Source: JANRKF01 sp964518725 | GTDB lineage: Bacteria > Pseudomonadota > Alphaproteobacteria > Rickettsiales > SXRF01 | NCBI GenBank assembly: GCA_964518725.1 | Contig: CAZFKP010000005.1 | Location: forward strand, 21,727 to 85,726 | Direction: 5' to 3' | Length of the DNA: 64,000 bases | Shown: positions 16,570-25,387 of the stretch, in pieces | Layout of the letters: each line of letters begins with the position of its first letter | Position numbering within the stretch: the stretch's first letter is position 1 | Notes under the pieces: generated by a model | Database searches by the model: none | What the model was told of the DNA's origin: nothing | The model's input: only the letters and a program-made list of their open reading frames with translations | Program-made: the position numbers and the translations under genes

Positions 16570-17078
16570 GCAAATCTGATGAACCGCGTATCAACCGTCA
16601 AATCACCAATCCGTCGATTCGTCTGGTAGATCACAATGGCAACATGGTCGGCGTCGTCGCCGTTGCCGAAGCACTCAGGATGGCAGAAGTCGTAGGGCTC
16701 GATCTTGTCGAAGTGTCCCCCGCCGCCAATCCCCCGGTATGCAAAATACTGGATTACGGAAAATACAAATACGAAGTGCAGAAAAAAGCGCACGAAGCCC
16801 GCCGCAAGCAGAAAGTGATTGTGGTGAAGGAAATCAAGCTGCGCCCGACGATTGACAAGCACGACCTGGAGATTAAGATGCGCCACGTTGCGGAATTTCT
16901 GCAGGAAGGCGACAAGGTGCGGATATCCATGCGCTTCCGTGGTCGTGAGATGGATCACGTCGAAATCGGCCAACAGGTGCTGGAACGCGTGCAGGAGCAG
17001 CTGAAGGAGATTGGCAAGATTGAACAATCTCCTAAAAGTGAAGGCAAGCAAATCGTTATGCTAGTGGGTCCCAAGTAA
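16566..17078 (+). CDS. infC: Translation initiation factor IF-3
   Basis: IF-3 binds the 30S subunit and checks start-codon pairing. The 170-residue product from ATG 16566 begins MSKSDEPRINRQIT and shows the family signature (VVGLDLVEVSPAANPPVCKILDYGKYKYE), the linker, and the C-terminal domain (IVVKEIKLRPTIDKHDLEIKMRHVAEFLQEGDKVRISMRFRGREM). The start is ATG rather than the rare codons that regulate IF-3 in some bacteria, but no good Shine-Dalgarno precedes it. A short upstream frame with a GGAGGA overlaps it. rpmI and rplT, usual partners, do not follow. Confidence 0.95.
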   Translation: MSKSDEPRINRQITNPSIRLVDHNGNMVGVVAVAEALRMAEVVGLDLVEVSPAANPPVCKILDYGKYKYEVQKKAHEARRKQKVIVVKEIKLRPTIDKHDLEIKMRHVAEFLQEGDKVRISMRFRGREMDHVEIGQQVLERVQEQLKEIGKIEQSPKSEGKQIVMLVGPK

Positions 17079-17097
17079 TTAACGGAAGGAGTTGGCT

Positions 17098-17712
17098 ATG
17101 CGTGGTTCTTATCAGCTTATCGGATGTGGTTTTCTGGCCATGACATTATCTGCCTGTGAACCGCCGAAACCGGCAAAGCCAGCTCCGACCGCACAGGATA
17201 TTCATAAATCATTGAGCGCTTCCTGCACCAAGACCCTTCCGCCGAAAAGCACCAAGAATGAGCTGATGCAATGTATGGCCGCGCAAGGCGATACGATTGC
17301 CCAGGTGTTCCTTGCCAACGATCTGCTGACCAAAAACCGCACCAAAGAGCGTTGCGGTAAGGCGGTGTGGTGGCTGGATAAGGCGGCGCACAAGAAAGAT
17401 GTGGTTGCCATGGCCGCGCTGGCGCAACTTTATCAGGGCGAACGCCTGTATAAAACCGGGCAGGACATCACCGTATGCACCCGCCTTGGACATGTGAAGA
17501 AAGACAAGGTGAAGTCCTACGGTTATTTGCTGGCGGCGCAGAATATCGCCGACCAGAAAAAGCCAAAAGACCCCAAAAAGCCGTTCATTTCCTGCCGGCC
17601 GGATTACAAGCTCCAGCTTGAGTCATGGGCGGAAAAGATGACGCCGGTACAAAAAGCCGACGCAATAAAATTTGCCAACACACTAGCCCCCAAACCTAAG
17701 GAAACAAAATAA
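17098..17712 (+). CDS. Sel1-like small lipoprotein
   Basis: The 204-residue product from ATG 17098 (GGAAGGA about 8 bases upstream) starts with a lipoprotein signal peptide ending in LSAC, so it should be lipidated and periplasmic. A Lys/Pro-rich spacer follows. The rest is helical and Sel1/TPR-like (CGKAVWWLDKAAHKKDVVAMAALAQLYQGERLY), with several Cys. Such repeats usually mediate protein contacts. Its stop overlaps the serA start by one base, suggesting coupling, but no functional link is evident. Confidence 0.8.
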   Translation: MRGSYQLIGCGFLAMTLSACEPPKPAKPAPTAQDIHKSLSASCTKTLPPKSTKNELMQCMAAQGDTIAQVFLANDLLTKNRTKERCGKAVWWLDKAAHKKDVVAMAALAQLYQGERLYKTGQDITVCTRLGHVKKDKVKSYGYLLAAQNIADQKKPKDPKKPFISCRPDYKLQLESWAEKMTPVQKADAIKFANTLAPKPKETK

Positions 17713-19286
17713 TGCCTAAAGTGCTGATTGCCGACAAACTCTCCCCGCAAGCTATCGATGTGTTCAAACAGCGCGGTGTCGAAGCCGATGTGAAAACTGG
17801 CCTTACCCCGGAGGAGCTGCTCAAGATCGCTGGTGAGTATGAGGGCATTGCAGTACGTTCCGCCACCAAGATTACCAAGGATGTGCTGGCGGCGGCAAAG
17901 AAACTGAAAGTGGTTGGCCGTGCCGGGATCGGCGTGGATAACGTCGATGTTCCGGCGGCGACGGCCAGTGGCGTGGTGGTAATGAATACGCCGTTTGGCA
18001 ACTCGGTGACGACTGCCGAGCATACCATCTCGCTGATGATGTCGCTCGCTCGCCAGATCCCGGAAGCCAACGCTTCCACCCATGCGGGTAAGTGGGAAAA
18101 AAATAAATTCATGGGCGTGGAGCTTTCGGGCAAGACGCTGGGGCTTATCGGCTGCGGCAATATCGGTGGCATCGTGGCCGATCGCGCCCAGGGGTTAAAA
18201 ATGAAGGTGATTGCCTATGACCCGTTCCTTTCCAAAGAACGCGCTGAGGCGATGAACCTTGAAAAAGTAGAGCTGGATACGTTGCTGGAACGTGCGGATT
18301 TTATCACGCTTCACACGCCGCTTACCGAGACCACCAAGAACATCCTGAACAAAAACACCCTCAAAATGTGCAAAAAAGGTGTGCGGATTATCAATTGCGC
18401 GCGCGGTGGCCTGATTAACGAGGCCGACTTGAAAGCGGCACTGGAATCCGGCCAGGTAGCAGGCGCGGCGCTAGACGTATTTGAAGAAGAACCGGCAAAA
18501 TCCAATCCGCTGTTCGGCATGGCGAATGTGGTGTGCACTCCGCACCTCGGCGCCTCCACCAACGAAGCGCAGGAAAATGTCGCGGTGCAGGTCGCGGAAC
18601 AGATGGCCGATTATCTGACCACCGGCGCGGTAACGAATGCGCTCAACATCCCGTCCATGTCGGCGGAGGATGCGAAGGCTCTGAAACCCTACCTGACGCT
18701 GGTGGATCAGCTTGGCAGCTTCGCGGGGCAGCTCACCGAGCACGGGCTGAAAAAAATCGAAATCGAATATGATGGCAAGGCGTCGCTACTCAACACCAAG
18801 CCGCTCACCGCTGTGCTACTGAAAGGCCTCCTCACCCCGTTGGTCGCGGGCGTGAATATGGTGAATGCACCGATCATTGCCAAGGAGCGCGGCATCGAAG
18901 TGTCGACCATCAGCCACGAACGCGCCGGGGATTACTCGACGCTGGTGCGTGTCACGGTGACGACCGATCGTCGTACCCGCACAGTGGCGGCGACCTTGTT
19001 CGCTGGCGAGGCTCGCATTGTCGAAGTCAATGGCACCAAGCTCGAAGCCGGGCTAGGTTCGCGTATGCTGTATGTGAATAATGACGACAAGCCGGGTTTC
19101 ATCGGCTCGTTGGGGACGGTGCTGGGCAAGGCGGGTATCAATATCGCCTATTTCCACCTTGGCCGGAATACGGCTGGCAGTGAGGCGGTGGCGCTGGTTG
19201 AGGTTGACCAGGATATTCCTGCCGGGCTGATGGAGGAAATCAGCAAGATGCCGAGCGTGAAGCAAGCCAAGCTGCTCACATTCTAG
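17712..19286 (+). CDS. serA: D-3-phosphoglycerate dehydrogenase
   Basis: SerA catalyses the first step of serine synthesis, oxidising 3-phosphoglycerate with NAD. The 524-residue long form contains a substrate domain, a Rossmann NAD site (GLIGCGNIGG near 148-157), the catalytic Arg in NCARGGLI, Glu in DVFEEEP and His in CTPHLGAST. Beyond about residue 320 come the intervening domain and a C-terminal ACT domain (NNDDKPGFIGSLGTVLGKAGINIAYFHLGR), which gives serine feedback in many homologues. serC lies about 8 kb downstream on the same strand, separated by unrelated genes. Confidence 0.96.
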   Translation: MPKVLIADKLSPQAIDVFKQRGVEADVKTGLTPEELLKIAGEYEGIAVRSATKITKDVLAAAKKLKVVGRAGIGVDNVDVPAATASGVVVMNTPFGNSVTTAEHTISLMMSLARQIPEANASTHAGKWEKNKFMGVELSGKTLGLIGCGNIGGIVADRAQGLKMKVIAYDPFLSKERAEAMNLEKVELDTLLERADFITLHTPLTETTKNILNKNTLKMCKKGVRIINCARGGLINEADLKAALESGQVAGAALDVFEEEPAKSNPLFGMANVVCTPHLGASTNEAQENVAVQVAEQMADYLTTGAVTNALNIPSMSAEDAKALKPYLTLVDQLGSFAGQLTEHGLKKIEIEYDGKASLLNTKPLTAVLLKGLLTPLVAGVNMVNAPIIAKERGIEVSTISHERAGDYSTLVRVTVTTDRRTRTVAATLFAGEARIVEVNGTKLEAGLGSRMLYVNNDDKPGFIGSLGTVLGKAGINIAYFHLGRNTAGSEAVALVEVDQDIPAGLMEEISKMPSVKQAKLLTF

Positions 19287-19298
19287 CCGGTTCGTAGC

Positions 19299-19961
19299 AT
19301 GGCACGCAAACCCACCCCACCGGATGACGATAAGAAGTCGTGGGGGCTGCGGGTGCACTGCCCTGCTGAAAGTCCTCACCGCCCGGTCAATTATGCTTCT
19401 GCGCGCTACTTTTCACCGGATGGGGAAATCGATTGGGATAAATGGGGCGACATGATTAAGCATGCCACCCCGGAGCAAAAGCTGGCTGTGCGGCGCATGC
19501 TGGCAGATCGAGGCACTGGAGTATTCACAGCGTTTGAAAAATCATGCCATGACAATGCCGATCATATCAACACGGCCATTGAGCAGCATGTGGCGTTCAG
19601 CAATGTTGGTCAGCATGCAAGAAGGTCGGCGATCTTCAACCATTATGTCGCCAAGACGCGCCACATTTTACAGCAGGAAGCTAGTGGAGGAAAAGTCGAT
19701 TGGGAAGTTCATGAAGATCCCCAAAAGTACCACATTTTTGATCCGGACATGAAGCCCGAGATGCATCATGCCGGGAATGCCATTCAGGATTTGCAGCTAT
19801 TGCTGTTCAGCATCCACTCAAGTAAGAATCCAATGGTGGAGATGCTAACGGCTCAGCCGCTATTGATACTCATCTTGATTAGTGAATTGAATGCTTCTCT
19901 GGTGCCGCCTCATCCTCCGGCACCGGGTGGCGGCCGCCGCGAGTATGGCCGGGGAGCATGA
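19299..19961 (+). CDS. Protein of unknown function downstream of serA
   Basis: A 220-residue protein I cannot assign. It starts 12 bases after serA and may share its transcript. It is rich in His, Asp and Trp, with charged helical stretches (DWDKWGDMIKHATPEQKLAVRRMLADRG) and one hydrophobic segment near residues 180-200 (TAQPLLILILISELNASLV). It ends in a Pro/Gly/Arg tail. No signal peptide or catalytic motif is visible. Confidence 0.65.
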   Translation: MARKPTPPDDDKKSWGLRVHCPAESPHRPVNYASARYFSPDGEIDWDKWGDMIKHATPEQKLAVRRMLADRGTGVFTAFEKSCHDNADHINTAIEQHVAFSNVGQHARRSAIFNHYVAKTRHILQQEASGGKVDWEVHEDPQKYHIFDPDMKPEMHHAGNAIQDLQLLLFSIHSSKNPMVEMLTAQPLLILILISELNASLVPPHPPAPGGGRREYGRGA

Positions 19962-19985
19962 TAATATCTTACATGGAGAATCCGC

Positions 19986-20585
19986 ATGAAGCTTTTTTAT
20001 TCCCCCAATTCCCCCTATGCCCGCAAGTGCCGGGTTATGATTCTGGAGAAAAACATTGCCGGGGTCGAGCAGGTGGCGGTGATGCCTGCCGACAACCCGC
20101 CGGAACTCTGGGCGGTGAATCCGCTTGGTACCGTGCCGGCGCTTGTCACTGACGATGGGTTGCACCTGTGCGACAGCCAATTGATCTGTGAATATCTCGA
20201 CAACCTTCCCTCCCCGGCACCGAAGCTTATTACCGATGATGCCGGTGCGCGGCTATGCATCATGGCGCTTGCCGAAATGGCGCACGGCATGATGGACGCG
20301 GCGGTTGTGTGTGTGATGGAAGGTCGGCGTCCGGCGGATAAGCAATTGGTTTCCACGGTTGAGCGCAAAGAAAAGGCCATCCTTCGCACCATCGACAAAA
20401 TTGCGGCGGCCAACCTTGATTTCAGTCGCCCCCTCTCCCTCGGCACAGTGAATCTCGCCATTGCCTTGCTCTATGTCGATTTCCGCCTGCCGCATCTTGG
20501 CTGGCGCGACAAGCATGCAGTGCTCGCCGCATGGGTGGATACGATGGCCAAGCGCCCGTCATTCTCTGCAACATCGCCACAATAG
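19986..20585 (+). CDS. Glutathione S-transferase family protein
   Basis: The 199-residue protein has a thioredoxin-like N-terminal domain beginning MKLFYSPNSPYARKCRVM, where the Ser/Pro-Tyr motif occupies the catalytic position. NPLGTVPALV with the cis-Pro and DSQLICEYLD for glutathione contacts follow, then a helical C-terminal domain. Family members conjugate or reduce electrophiles using glutathione. The substrate is unknown. GGAG lies upstream of the ATG. Confidence 0.9.
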   Translation: MKLFYSPNSPYARKCRVMILEKNIAGVEQVAVMPADNPPELWAVNPLGTVPALVTDDGLHLCDSQLICEYLDNLPSPAPKLITDDAGARLCIMALAEMAHGMMDAAVVCVMEGRRPADKQLVSTVERKEKAILRTIDKIAAANLDFSRPLSLGTVNLAIALLYVDFRLPHLGWRDKHAVLAAWVDTMAKRPSFSATSPQ

Positions 20586-20666
20586 CGTTAAGAGAAAATT
20601 AGTATTCTTGTTCTAGTACCGAAGTTACAGCGCATTGAAATGAATTCGAGCGCATAGGGAAGTACG

Positions 20667-21692
20667 ATGAGCGATGTAAGCATAGCAAGTATCATCAATA
20701 ATATTCAGCAGCGGATTGAGAAATTCGCCAAGACCAGCGAAACTATCGCGGGGCAGACGAACCTTTTAGCACTTAATGCCACCATTGAGGCTGCGCGTGC
20801 TGGCGAGGCTGGAAAAGGCTTCGCGGTGGTTGCCGGAGAAGTAAAAAATCTGGCGACACAGGCGGCGCAGAATTCCAAGGAACTACGCACGCTGGTCATT
20901 AAAGAGATCCAGGCGCAGACCTCGGTGCTGCAAAAGCAGTTTGACGAAAGCGAATATACGCGCCTCTACGAAATGGCGCAGACGCTGGTGCAGCTGATTG
21001 TCCGCAACCTCTATGAACGCACCGCCGATGTGCGCTGGTGGGCGACCGACGATGCGCTCTACCGTGCGCTCGAGTCGCTCAAGCAGGAAGATATTGACCA
21101 TGCCACCTACCGGCTGGGGCTGATCAATCGTTTTTATTCAGTATATATGAACCTTGTGCTGGTCGGGCTGGACGGCAAGGCGATCGCCTGCTCCAACCCG
21201 TCGCAATATGCCAATGTCATCGGCACGAACATGTCCGAGGTCAATTGGGTCAAGCGCGCGTTCGGCACCCATAGCGGCGATGAATATATCGTCGATGATA
21301 TTTTCCGTGACCAGATGCACAATAATAAGCTGGTGGCGGTGTATGCCACGGCGGTGCGTCACGGCGGCAAGGTGGACGGCAAGGTGGAAGGCGTGCTCGG
21401 TGTGTTCTTCGATTGGGAAGAACAGGCGCGCGTAATTGTCGAATCTGAGCCGAACCTGAGCGCGGAAGAGTGGAAACGCAGCCGCGTGATGCTGCTCGAC
21501 CAGAACATGCGGATTATTGCCAGCTCCAGCCACGAAGGCCTGCTATCGGTCTTTTCACTGCGGCATGAAGGTAAGCAAAAAGGATTTTATTTTAACGATA
21601 ATGGAGAGCTGGTGGCCTATGCCAAGACCATCGGCTATCAGGAATATGACGGTTTGGGATGGTACGCCGTCATTGTGCAAAAGCCCAAGTAA
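20667..21692 (+). CDS. Soluble chemoreceptor-like protein: MCP tip fused to Cache-like sensor
   Basis: The 341-residue protein lacks a membrane helix. Residues about 10-75 form the chemoreceptor signalling hairpin tip (TNLLALNATIEAARAGEAGKGF, then VVAGEVKNLATQAA), which in full receptors contacts CheA and CheW. Residues about 150-340 resemble a Cache/PAS sensor (LVLVGLDGKAIACSNPSQYANVIG, GVLGVFFDWEEQA). The order is inverted compared with usual receptors, where the sensor comes first, and the long coiled coil with methylation helices is mostly missing. It may be a cytoplasmic receptor or a truncated relic. GGGAAG precedes the ATG. Confidence 0.8.
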   Translation: MSDVSIASIINNIQQRIEKFAKTSETIAGQTNLLALNATIEAARAGEAGKGFAVVAGEVKNLATQAAQNSKELRTLVIKEIQAQTSVLQKQFDESEYTRLYEMAQTLVQLIVRNLYERTADVRWWATDDALYRALESLKQEDIDHATYRLGLINRFYSVYMNLVLVGLDGKAIACSNPSQYANVIGTNMSEVNWVKRAFGTHSGDEYIVDDIFRDQMHNNKLVAVYATAVRHGGKVDGKVEGVLGVFFDWEEQARVIVESEPNLSAEEWKRSRVMLLDQNMRIIASSSHEGLLSVFSLRHEGKQKGFYFNDNGELVAYAKTIGYQEYDGLGWYAVIVQKPK

Positions 21693-21739
21693 TCTGGGAG
21701 AATTACCGGCTTTAATTTATAACAACTTAGGGGACGTTT

Positions 21740-23026
21740 ATGCTGCAATTCAAAAAATACTGGCCGTTACTGCTTTCTTTCCTGCTACTACCATTTCCGG
21801 CGTTAGCGGAAGTGAATAGCGGCGACACTGCGTGGATGATGACATCCACGGCGCTGGTGTTGATTATGACGCCGGGTCTGGCATTCTTCTACGCCGGCAT
21901 GGTGCGTAGCAAGAACGCCGCCTCTACCTTATACCAGAACGTTATCGCGCTCGGCGTGATCGGGCTGTTATGGGTCGTTATCGGCTTCAGCCTTGCCTTC
22001 TCTGGTGGTGATGGCTTCATCGGCGATACGGCGAAAATGATGCTCAGCGGTGTTGGTCAGGAGCCTGATGGCACAGCTACCATTCCGTACCTTGTGTTCA
22101 TGATGTTCCAGATGATGTTTGCGATTATTACCCCGGCGTTGATGACCGGTGCATTCGCTGAACGTATTCGTTTTACGTCGTGGCTCATTGTGCTCGTCCT
22201 GTGGAGCCTGGCGGTGTATTCGCCGGTAGCGCATTGGGTGTGGTCGTCGAGTGGTTGGTTGTTTGCCAAAGGCGCGCTCGATTTCGCGGGTGGCTTTGTG
22301 GTACACATGACGGCGGGTTTCTCGGCGCTGGTTGCGGCGATTGTTCTTGGTAAACGCCGCGATTTTGGTGGCGCACACAAGCCGCATGACCTCGGCATGG
22401 TCGTGCTTGGCACCGCACTTCTCTGGTTTGGCTGGTTTGGGTTCAACGCCGGTTCGGCGCTGGGTTCGAATGGCCTGGCCGCACAAGCGTTCACCACAAC
22501 CTTCATCTCGGCTGCTGCGGCGATGTTGATGTGGACGCTGGTGGACATGATAAAAGACGGCAAGCCAACGGTTATGGGCGGTTGCATCGGCGTGGTGGCG
22601 GGTCTGGTTGCCATTACCCCTGCAGCAGGCTTTGTGACTGCCGGTTCGGCAATCATTATCGGCCTCCTCGCTGGCTCGGTGTGCAATATTGTTGCGCGCA
22701 TGGTCAAAGGCACCTTCAAGATCGATGATTCGCTCGACGTGTTTGCCTGTCACGGGATCGGCGGCTTGCTCGGTTGCATCATGACTGGGTTGCTCGCGAC
22801 CAAGGCGGTGAATGCCGCCGGTGCTGACGGCCTGCTTAATGGCGGTGACACAGTGTTTGCCGCGAACCTGACCGGTGCGGCTGCCGTTGCGGTCTACAGC
22901 ATGGTGGTCACGTTCATTATCCTGAAAGTGGTGAATGTCGTTTCGCCGCTGCGTGTTTCGGATGTTGATGAGGCCGCTGGTCTCGATAGCAGCCAGCATG
23001 GCGAGAAGATCAACAGCGCTGTGTAA
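21740..23026 (+). CDS. amtB: Ammonium transporter
   Basis: An Amt-family channel for ammonium. The 428 residues begin with a signal peptide ending in ALA, followed by about 11 transmembrane helices. SPVAHWVWSSSGWL and FACHGIGGLLGCIMTG carry the twin pore histidines, and MTPGLAFFYAGMVR is the family N-terminal motif. No glnK lies next to it, which is unusual because amtB and glnK are normally paired. A clear rho-independent terminator follows the stop. Confidence 0.95.
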   Translation: MLQFKKYWPLLLSFLLLPFPALAEVNSGDTAWMMTSTALVLIMTPGLAFFYAGMVRSKNAASTLYQNVIALGVIGLLWVVIGFSLAFSGGDGFIGDTAKMMLSGVGQEPDGTATIPYLVFMMFQMMFAIITPALMTGAFAERIRFTSWLIVLVLWSLAVYSPVAHWVWSSSGWLFAKGALDFAGGFVVHMTAGFSALVAAIVLGKRRDFGGAHKPHDLGMVVLGTALLWFGWFGFNAGSALGSNGLAAQAFTTTFISAAAAMLMWTLVDMIKDGKPTVMGGCIGVVAGLVAITPAAGFVTAGSAIIIGLLAGSVCNIVARMVKGTFKIDDSLDVFACHGIGGLLGCIMTGLLATKAVNAAGADGLLNGGDTVFAANLTGAAAVAVYSMVVTFIILKVVNVVSPLRVSDVDEAAGLDSSQHGEKINSAV

Positions 23027-23049
23027 GCACTGAAGGTTGCTAAAAAATC

Positions 23050-23080
23050 AGCGGGGCAGTGAAAACTGCCCCGCTTTTTT
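23050..23080 (+). terminator. Rho-independent terminator of the ammonium transporter gene
   Basis: AGCGGGGCAG and CTGCCCCGCT form a perfect 10-bp stem with a TGAAAA loop, followed by six T. It starts 24 bases after the amtB stop codon. Confidence 0.92.
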
Positions 23081-23091
23081 ATGTTTTTTAT

Positions 23092-23232
23092 TTAAACGTT
23101 CTGATGAACAGGAGTGCGGCGATCACACGGCGAGTCTTTGCCGCCGACGCAGGGGCTTTTCAAATCCGGCACCGGGTTGCTGCACGCGGCAAGCAACAGG
23201 GCGGAGCATAGTAGGAGTGTCAAAGTTTTCAT
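23092..23232 (-). CDS. Small lipoprotein (46 residues)
   Basis: The minus strand encodes a 46-residue protein starting MKTLTLLLCSALLLAAC, a textbook lipoprotein signal with lipobox LAAC. The mature part has two further Cys (SPCVGGKDSPCDRR) and little else. GAGGAAAA lies about 9 bases upstream of the ATG. Its shape (tiny lipoprotein, paired SPC motifs) recalls VirB7-like components of type IV secretion, but no other secretion gene is nearby, so this is only a resemblance. Confidence 0.7.
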   Translation of the reverse strand: MKTLTLLLCSALLLAACSNPVPDLKSPCVGGKDSPCDRRTPVHQNV

Positions 23233-23399
23233 GGAATATTTTCCTCGCGATGGCTGCATTATACAAATAATACCGATAAAACGCCAGCCTTTTCACGGCT
23301 ATCCCAAAAATGAACAGAAAAATATCGGCGGCGTTTATTTCATTTTAAGAGAAAAATGCAATATTTCACCGACGTCGTATTTATCACAATGGAGTCCCT

Positions 23400-24029
23400 A
23401 TGAGGCATTCTTTTCTGCCTTTCTTGCTCGCTACCACCATATTTTCTGCGGCTGCCCATGCCATGGAGGCCGGTGATTGGGTTGTACGTGCCCGCGCCGT
23501 CGGCGTCCTGCCGCAGGAGGATGCTGATATCACCGGGGCGGTTACCGGAAGTTCAATCCATATCGATAATTCCATCGTGCCGGAAGTGGATGTCAGCTAT
23601 TTTGTTACGCCAAACATCGCCCTCGAGCTGATCGCCGCGACTACGCCGCACGACGTCAGTGCCAGCAACACCAGCGCTGGACATTTGGATCTCGGCAGCG
23701 CCTGGCTGTTGCCACCTACCCTTACCGCGCAGTACCATGTGACACATTTGGGGGTCTGGAAGCCATACGTTGGAGCCGGGGTGAATTACACCGTTTTCTA
23801 CAAAGAGAAAGCCGCTGGCTCATCTATCTCCGATATCAAATATGACAATAGCTTCGGCCCGGCACTGCAGGCAGGGGTGGATTACATGGTTGACGAGCGT
23901 TGGATGCTGAATATCGACGTGAAGAAAATCTGGATTAACTCGGACGTGAAAATCAACGGCGGCGCGGTGCGTGCCGATGTGGATATTAATCCATGGTTGG
24001 TTGGCGTGGGTGTTGGCTATCGTTTCTAG
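23400..24029 (+). CDS. ompW: OmpW-family outer membrane protein
   Basis: The 209-residue protein begins with a signal peptide ending AHA. The mature chain is an eight-stranded barrel of the OmpW family: GDWVVRARAVGVLPQED at the start, PEVDVSYFVTPNIALELIAATTPH, PPTLTAQYHV, WKPYVGAGVNYTVFY and a terminal Phe (GVGYRF), the usual signal for outer membrane insertion. OmpW proteins pass small hydrophobic molecules. The gene stands alone. Confidence 0.93.
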   Translation: MRHSFLPFLLATTIFSAAAHAMEAGDWVVRARAVGVLPQEDADITGAVTGSSIHIDNSIVPEVDVSYFVTPNIALELIAATTPHDVSASNTSAGHLDLGSAWLLPPTLTAQYHVTHLGVWKPYVGAGVNYTVFYKEKAAGSSISDIKYDNSFGPALQAGVDYMVDERWMLNIDVKKIWINSDVKINGGAVRADVDINPWLVGVGVGYRF

Positions 24030-24048
24030 AGTGACGAGCGCGAATCAG

Positions 24049-25182
24049 CTATAAGAGCTCCTCATACACCGCCAGTGTCTTTTCGCACATGGCTTCAAGC
24101 GAGAAGCGTTCTGCCTGCTCGCGTGCCGAGGCGGCGATCTGCCGGCCAAGCGCCTCATCAACATGCAGCGCATTGTCGATAGCGCGGGTCAGTGCTTCCA
24201 CATCACCTGGGGGAACCAATAGGCCGGTTTCCCCGTGAATGACCGTTTCCTGTGGGCCGCCATGGTTGGTGGCGATCACAGGCTTGCCCATCGCTTGCGC
24301 TTCGAGCACCACCCGGCCAAAGGCTTCCGGCTCGATCGAGGTGGCGACCACGACACGTGCGAGCATATAGGCTTCGGTGATATATTGCGTATGTTCGGCA
24401 AAGCGTACATGCCCTTCCAGTCCGAGTTCAACGATCAGCCTCTCCAGCTCGGCTTTGTAGTTGCCGCGTTTTTTATCATCGCCAAGGATGACGGCGAAAA
24501 AATTCCGGTTGGGGAGCTGGGCAAGCGCCTTGAGGAAGACATCCTGCCCTTTCCAGCGGGTGATACGGCCGGGAAAAAGAATGATTGGCAGATCCATTGG
24601 CAGGCGCCATTCCTTGATGAGCGCGTCCATCCGTTGGTGCGAAAACAGGTCGGGGGTGAACAGGTTTAAATCCACTCCGCGGTGGATGACGCGGATTTTA
24701 TTGGCATCCACCTCGTAATTCGCCTTGATGTGTTCGGCGATAAAGTTGGAAATGGCGATCACGCGCTCGCCCTTCAGCATCACGCTGTTATATTTTTTCT
24801 TGAGCGCGTTCTGGTTGCTGTAGGTGCCGTGGAAGGTGGTCACCATTTTGCAGCCGGTTTTTTGGCAGGCCAGCCAGGCGCTCCACGCCGGGGCGCGGCT
24901 GCGCGCATGGACGATATCCACCTTATGTTCGCGGATGATGTTCGCGAGCTTGCGGGCGTTCATCAGGATGGTTAGCGGATTTTTGCTCGCAAGCGGCAGG
25001 GAAATGTGCTCGGCACCGCAGCGGAAAAGCTGGTAGACCATCTTGCCGCCGCTGGAGGCGACCAGCGCCCTGCCCCCGTGTTGCTGGATGGCGCGGGCGA
25101 TTTCCACCGTGCCGCGCTCGACCCCGCCGCTTTGCAGGGCGGGCAAGACTTGCAGGATGACCGGTGGGTGGTTCTGGGGCAT
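24049..25182 (-). CDS. Glycosyltransferase family 4
   Basis: A 377-residue GT-B glycosyltransferase. The N-terminal domain contains PALQSGGVERGTVEIARAI and a donor-site Gly-rich loop. The C-terminal nucleotide-sugar domain contains RITRWKGQDVFLKAL and EPEAFGRVVLEAQAMGKPVIATNHGGPQE, with the EX7E pattern of family GT4. Such enzymes build lipopolysaccharide or capsule. No other envelope-sugar gene lies beside it, so donor and acceptor are unknown. It converges with ompW across 19 bases. Confidence 0.9.
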   Translation of the reverse strand: MPQNHPPVILQVLPALQSGGVERGTVEIARAIQQHGGRALVASSGGKMVYQLFRCGAEHISLPLASKNPLTILMNARKLANIIREHKVDIVHARSRAPAWSAWLACQKTGCKMVTTFHGTYSNQNALKKKYNSVMLKGERVIAISNFIAEHIKANYEVDANKIRVIHRGVDLNLFTPDLFSHQRMDALIKEWRLPMDLPIILFPGRITRWKGQDVFLKALAQLPNRNFFAVILGDDKKRGNYKAELERLIVELGLEGHVRFAEHTQYITEAYMLARVVVATSIEPEAFGRVVLEAQAMGKPVIATNHGGPQETVIHGETGLLVPPGDVEALTRAIDNALHVDEALGRQIAASAREQAERFSLEAMCEKTLAVYEELL

Positions 25183-25254
25183 GGCATAGCGCTAGATTTG
25201 ATTGCGCGCGCCGTCAAGAGGCTTTTGACCTCAGGCTGGAAATTGGTTATGGTA

Positions 25255-25345
25255 TAGCCAATGAACTTTATCATTGGCTATGTGAATCGAGACCGAAAGT
25301 CCGATTCGCCGCGCCGAAGGCAGCGTCCGAATGCGTGAGCATTCG
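25255..25345 (+). promoter_or_regulatory. Row of three inverted repeats, possible structured leader
   Basis: Three stem-loops follow one another. TAGCCAATGA/TCATTGGCTA (25255-25280) is a perfect 10-bp stem with a 6-base loop. GAATCG/CGATTC (25284-25307) has a 12-base loop. CGAATGC/GCATTCG (25328-25345) is a 7-bp stem with a GTGA loop. None is followed by a T run, so they are not simple terminators. They precede the cyanophycinase-like gene by about 40 bases and could be a structured 5' leader or a small RNA. Confidence 0.4.
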
Positions 25346-25387
25346 GTTAGTCAGACACATGTAAATATTTACCACAAGAGTGTGCAT

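Noticed and set aside
21968..22999. 343-codon minus-strand open frame
   Set aside because: It is antisense to the ammonium transporter gene and its His/Arg/Asn-rich translation is typical of a shadow frame.
23092..23232. Assignment of the 46-residue lipoprotein as VirB7
   Set aside because: Size and lipobox fit, but no other type IV secretion gene is in the window and the mature sequence is too short to judge.
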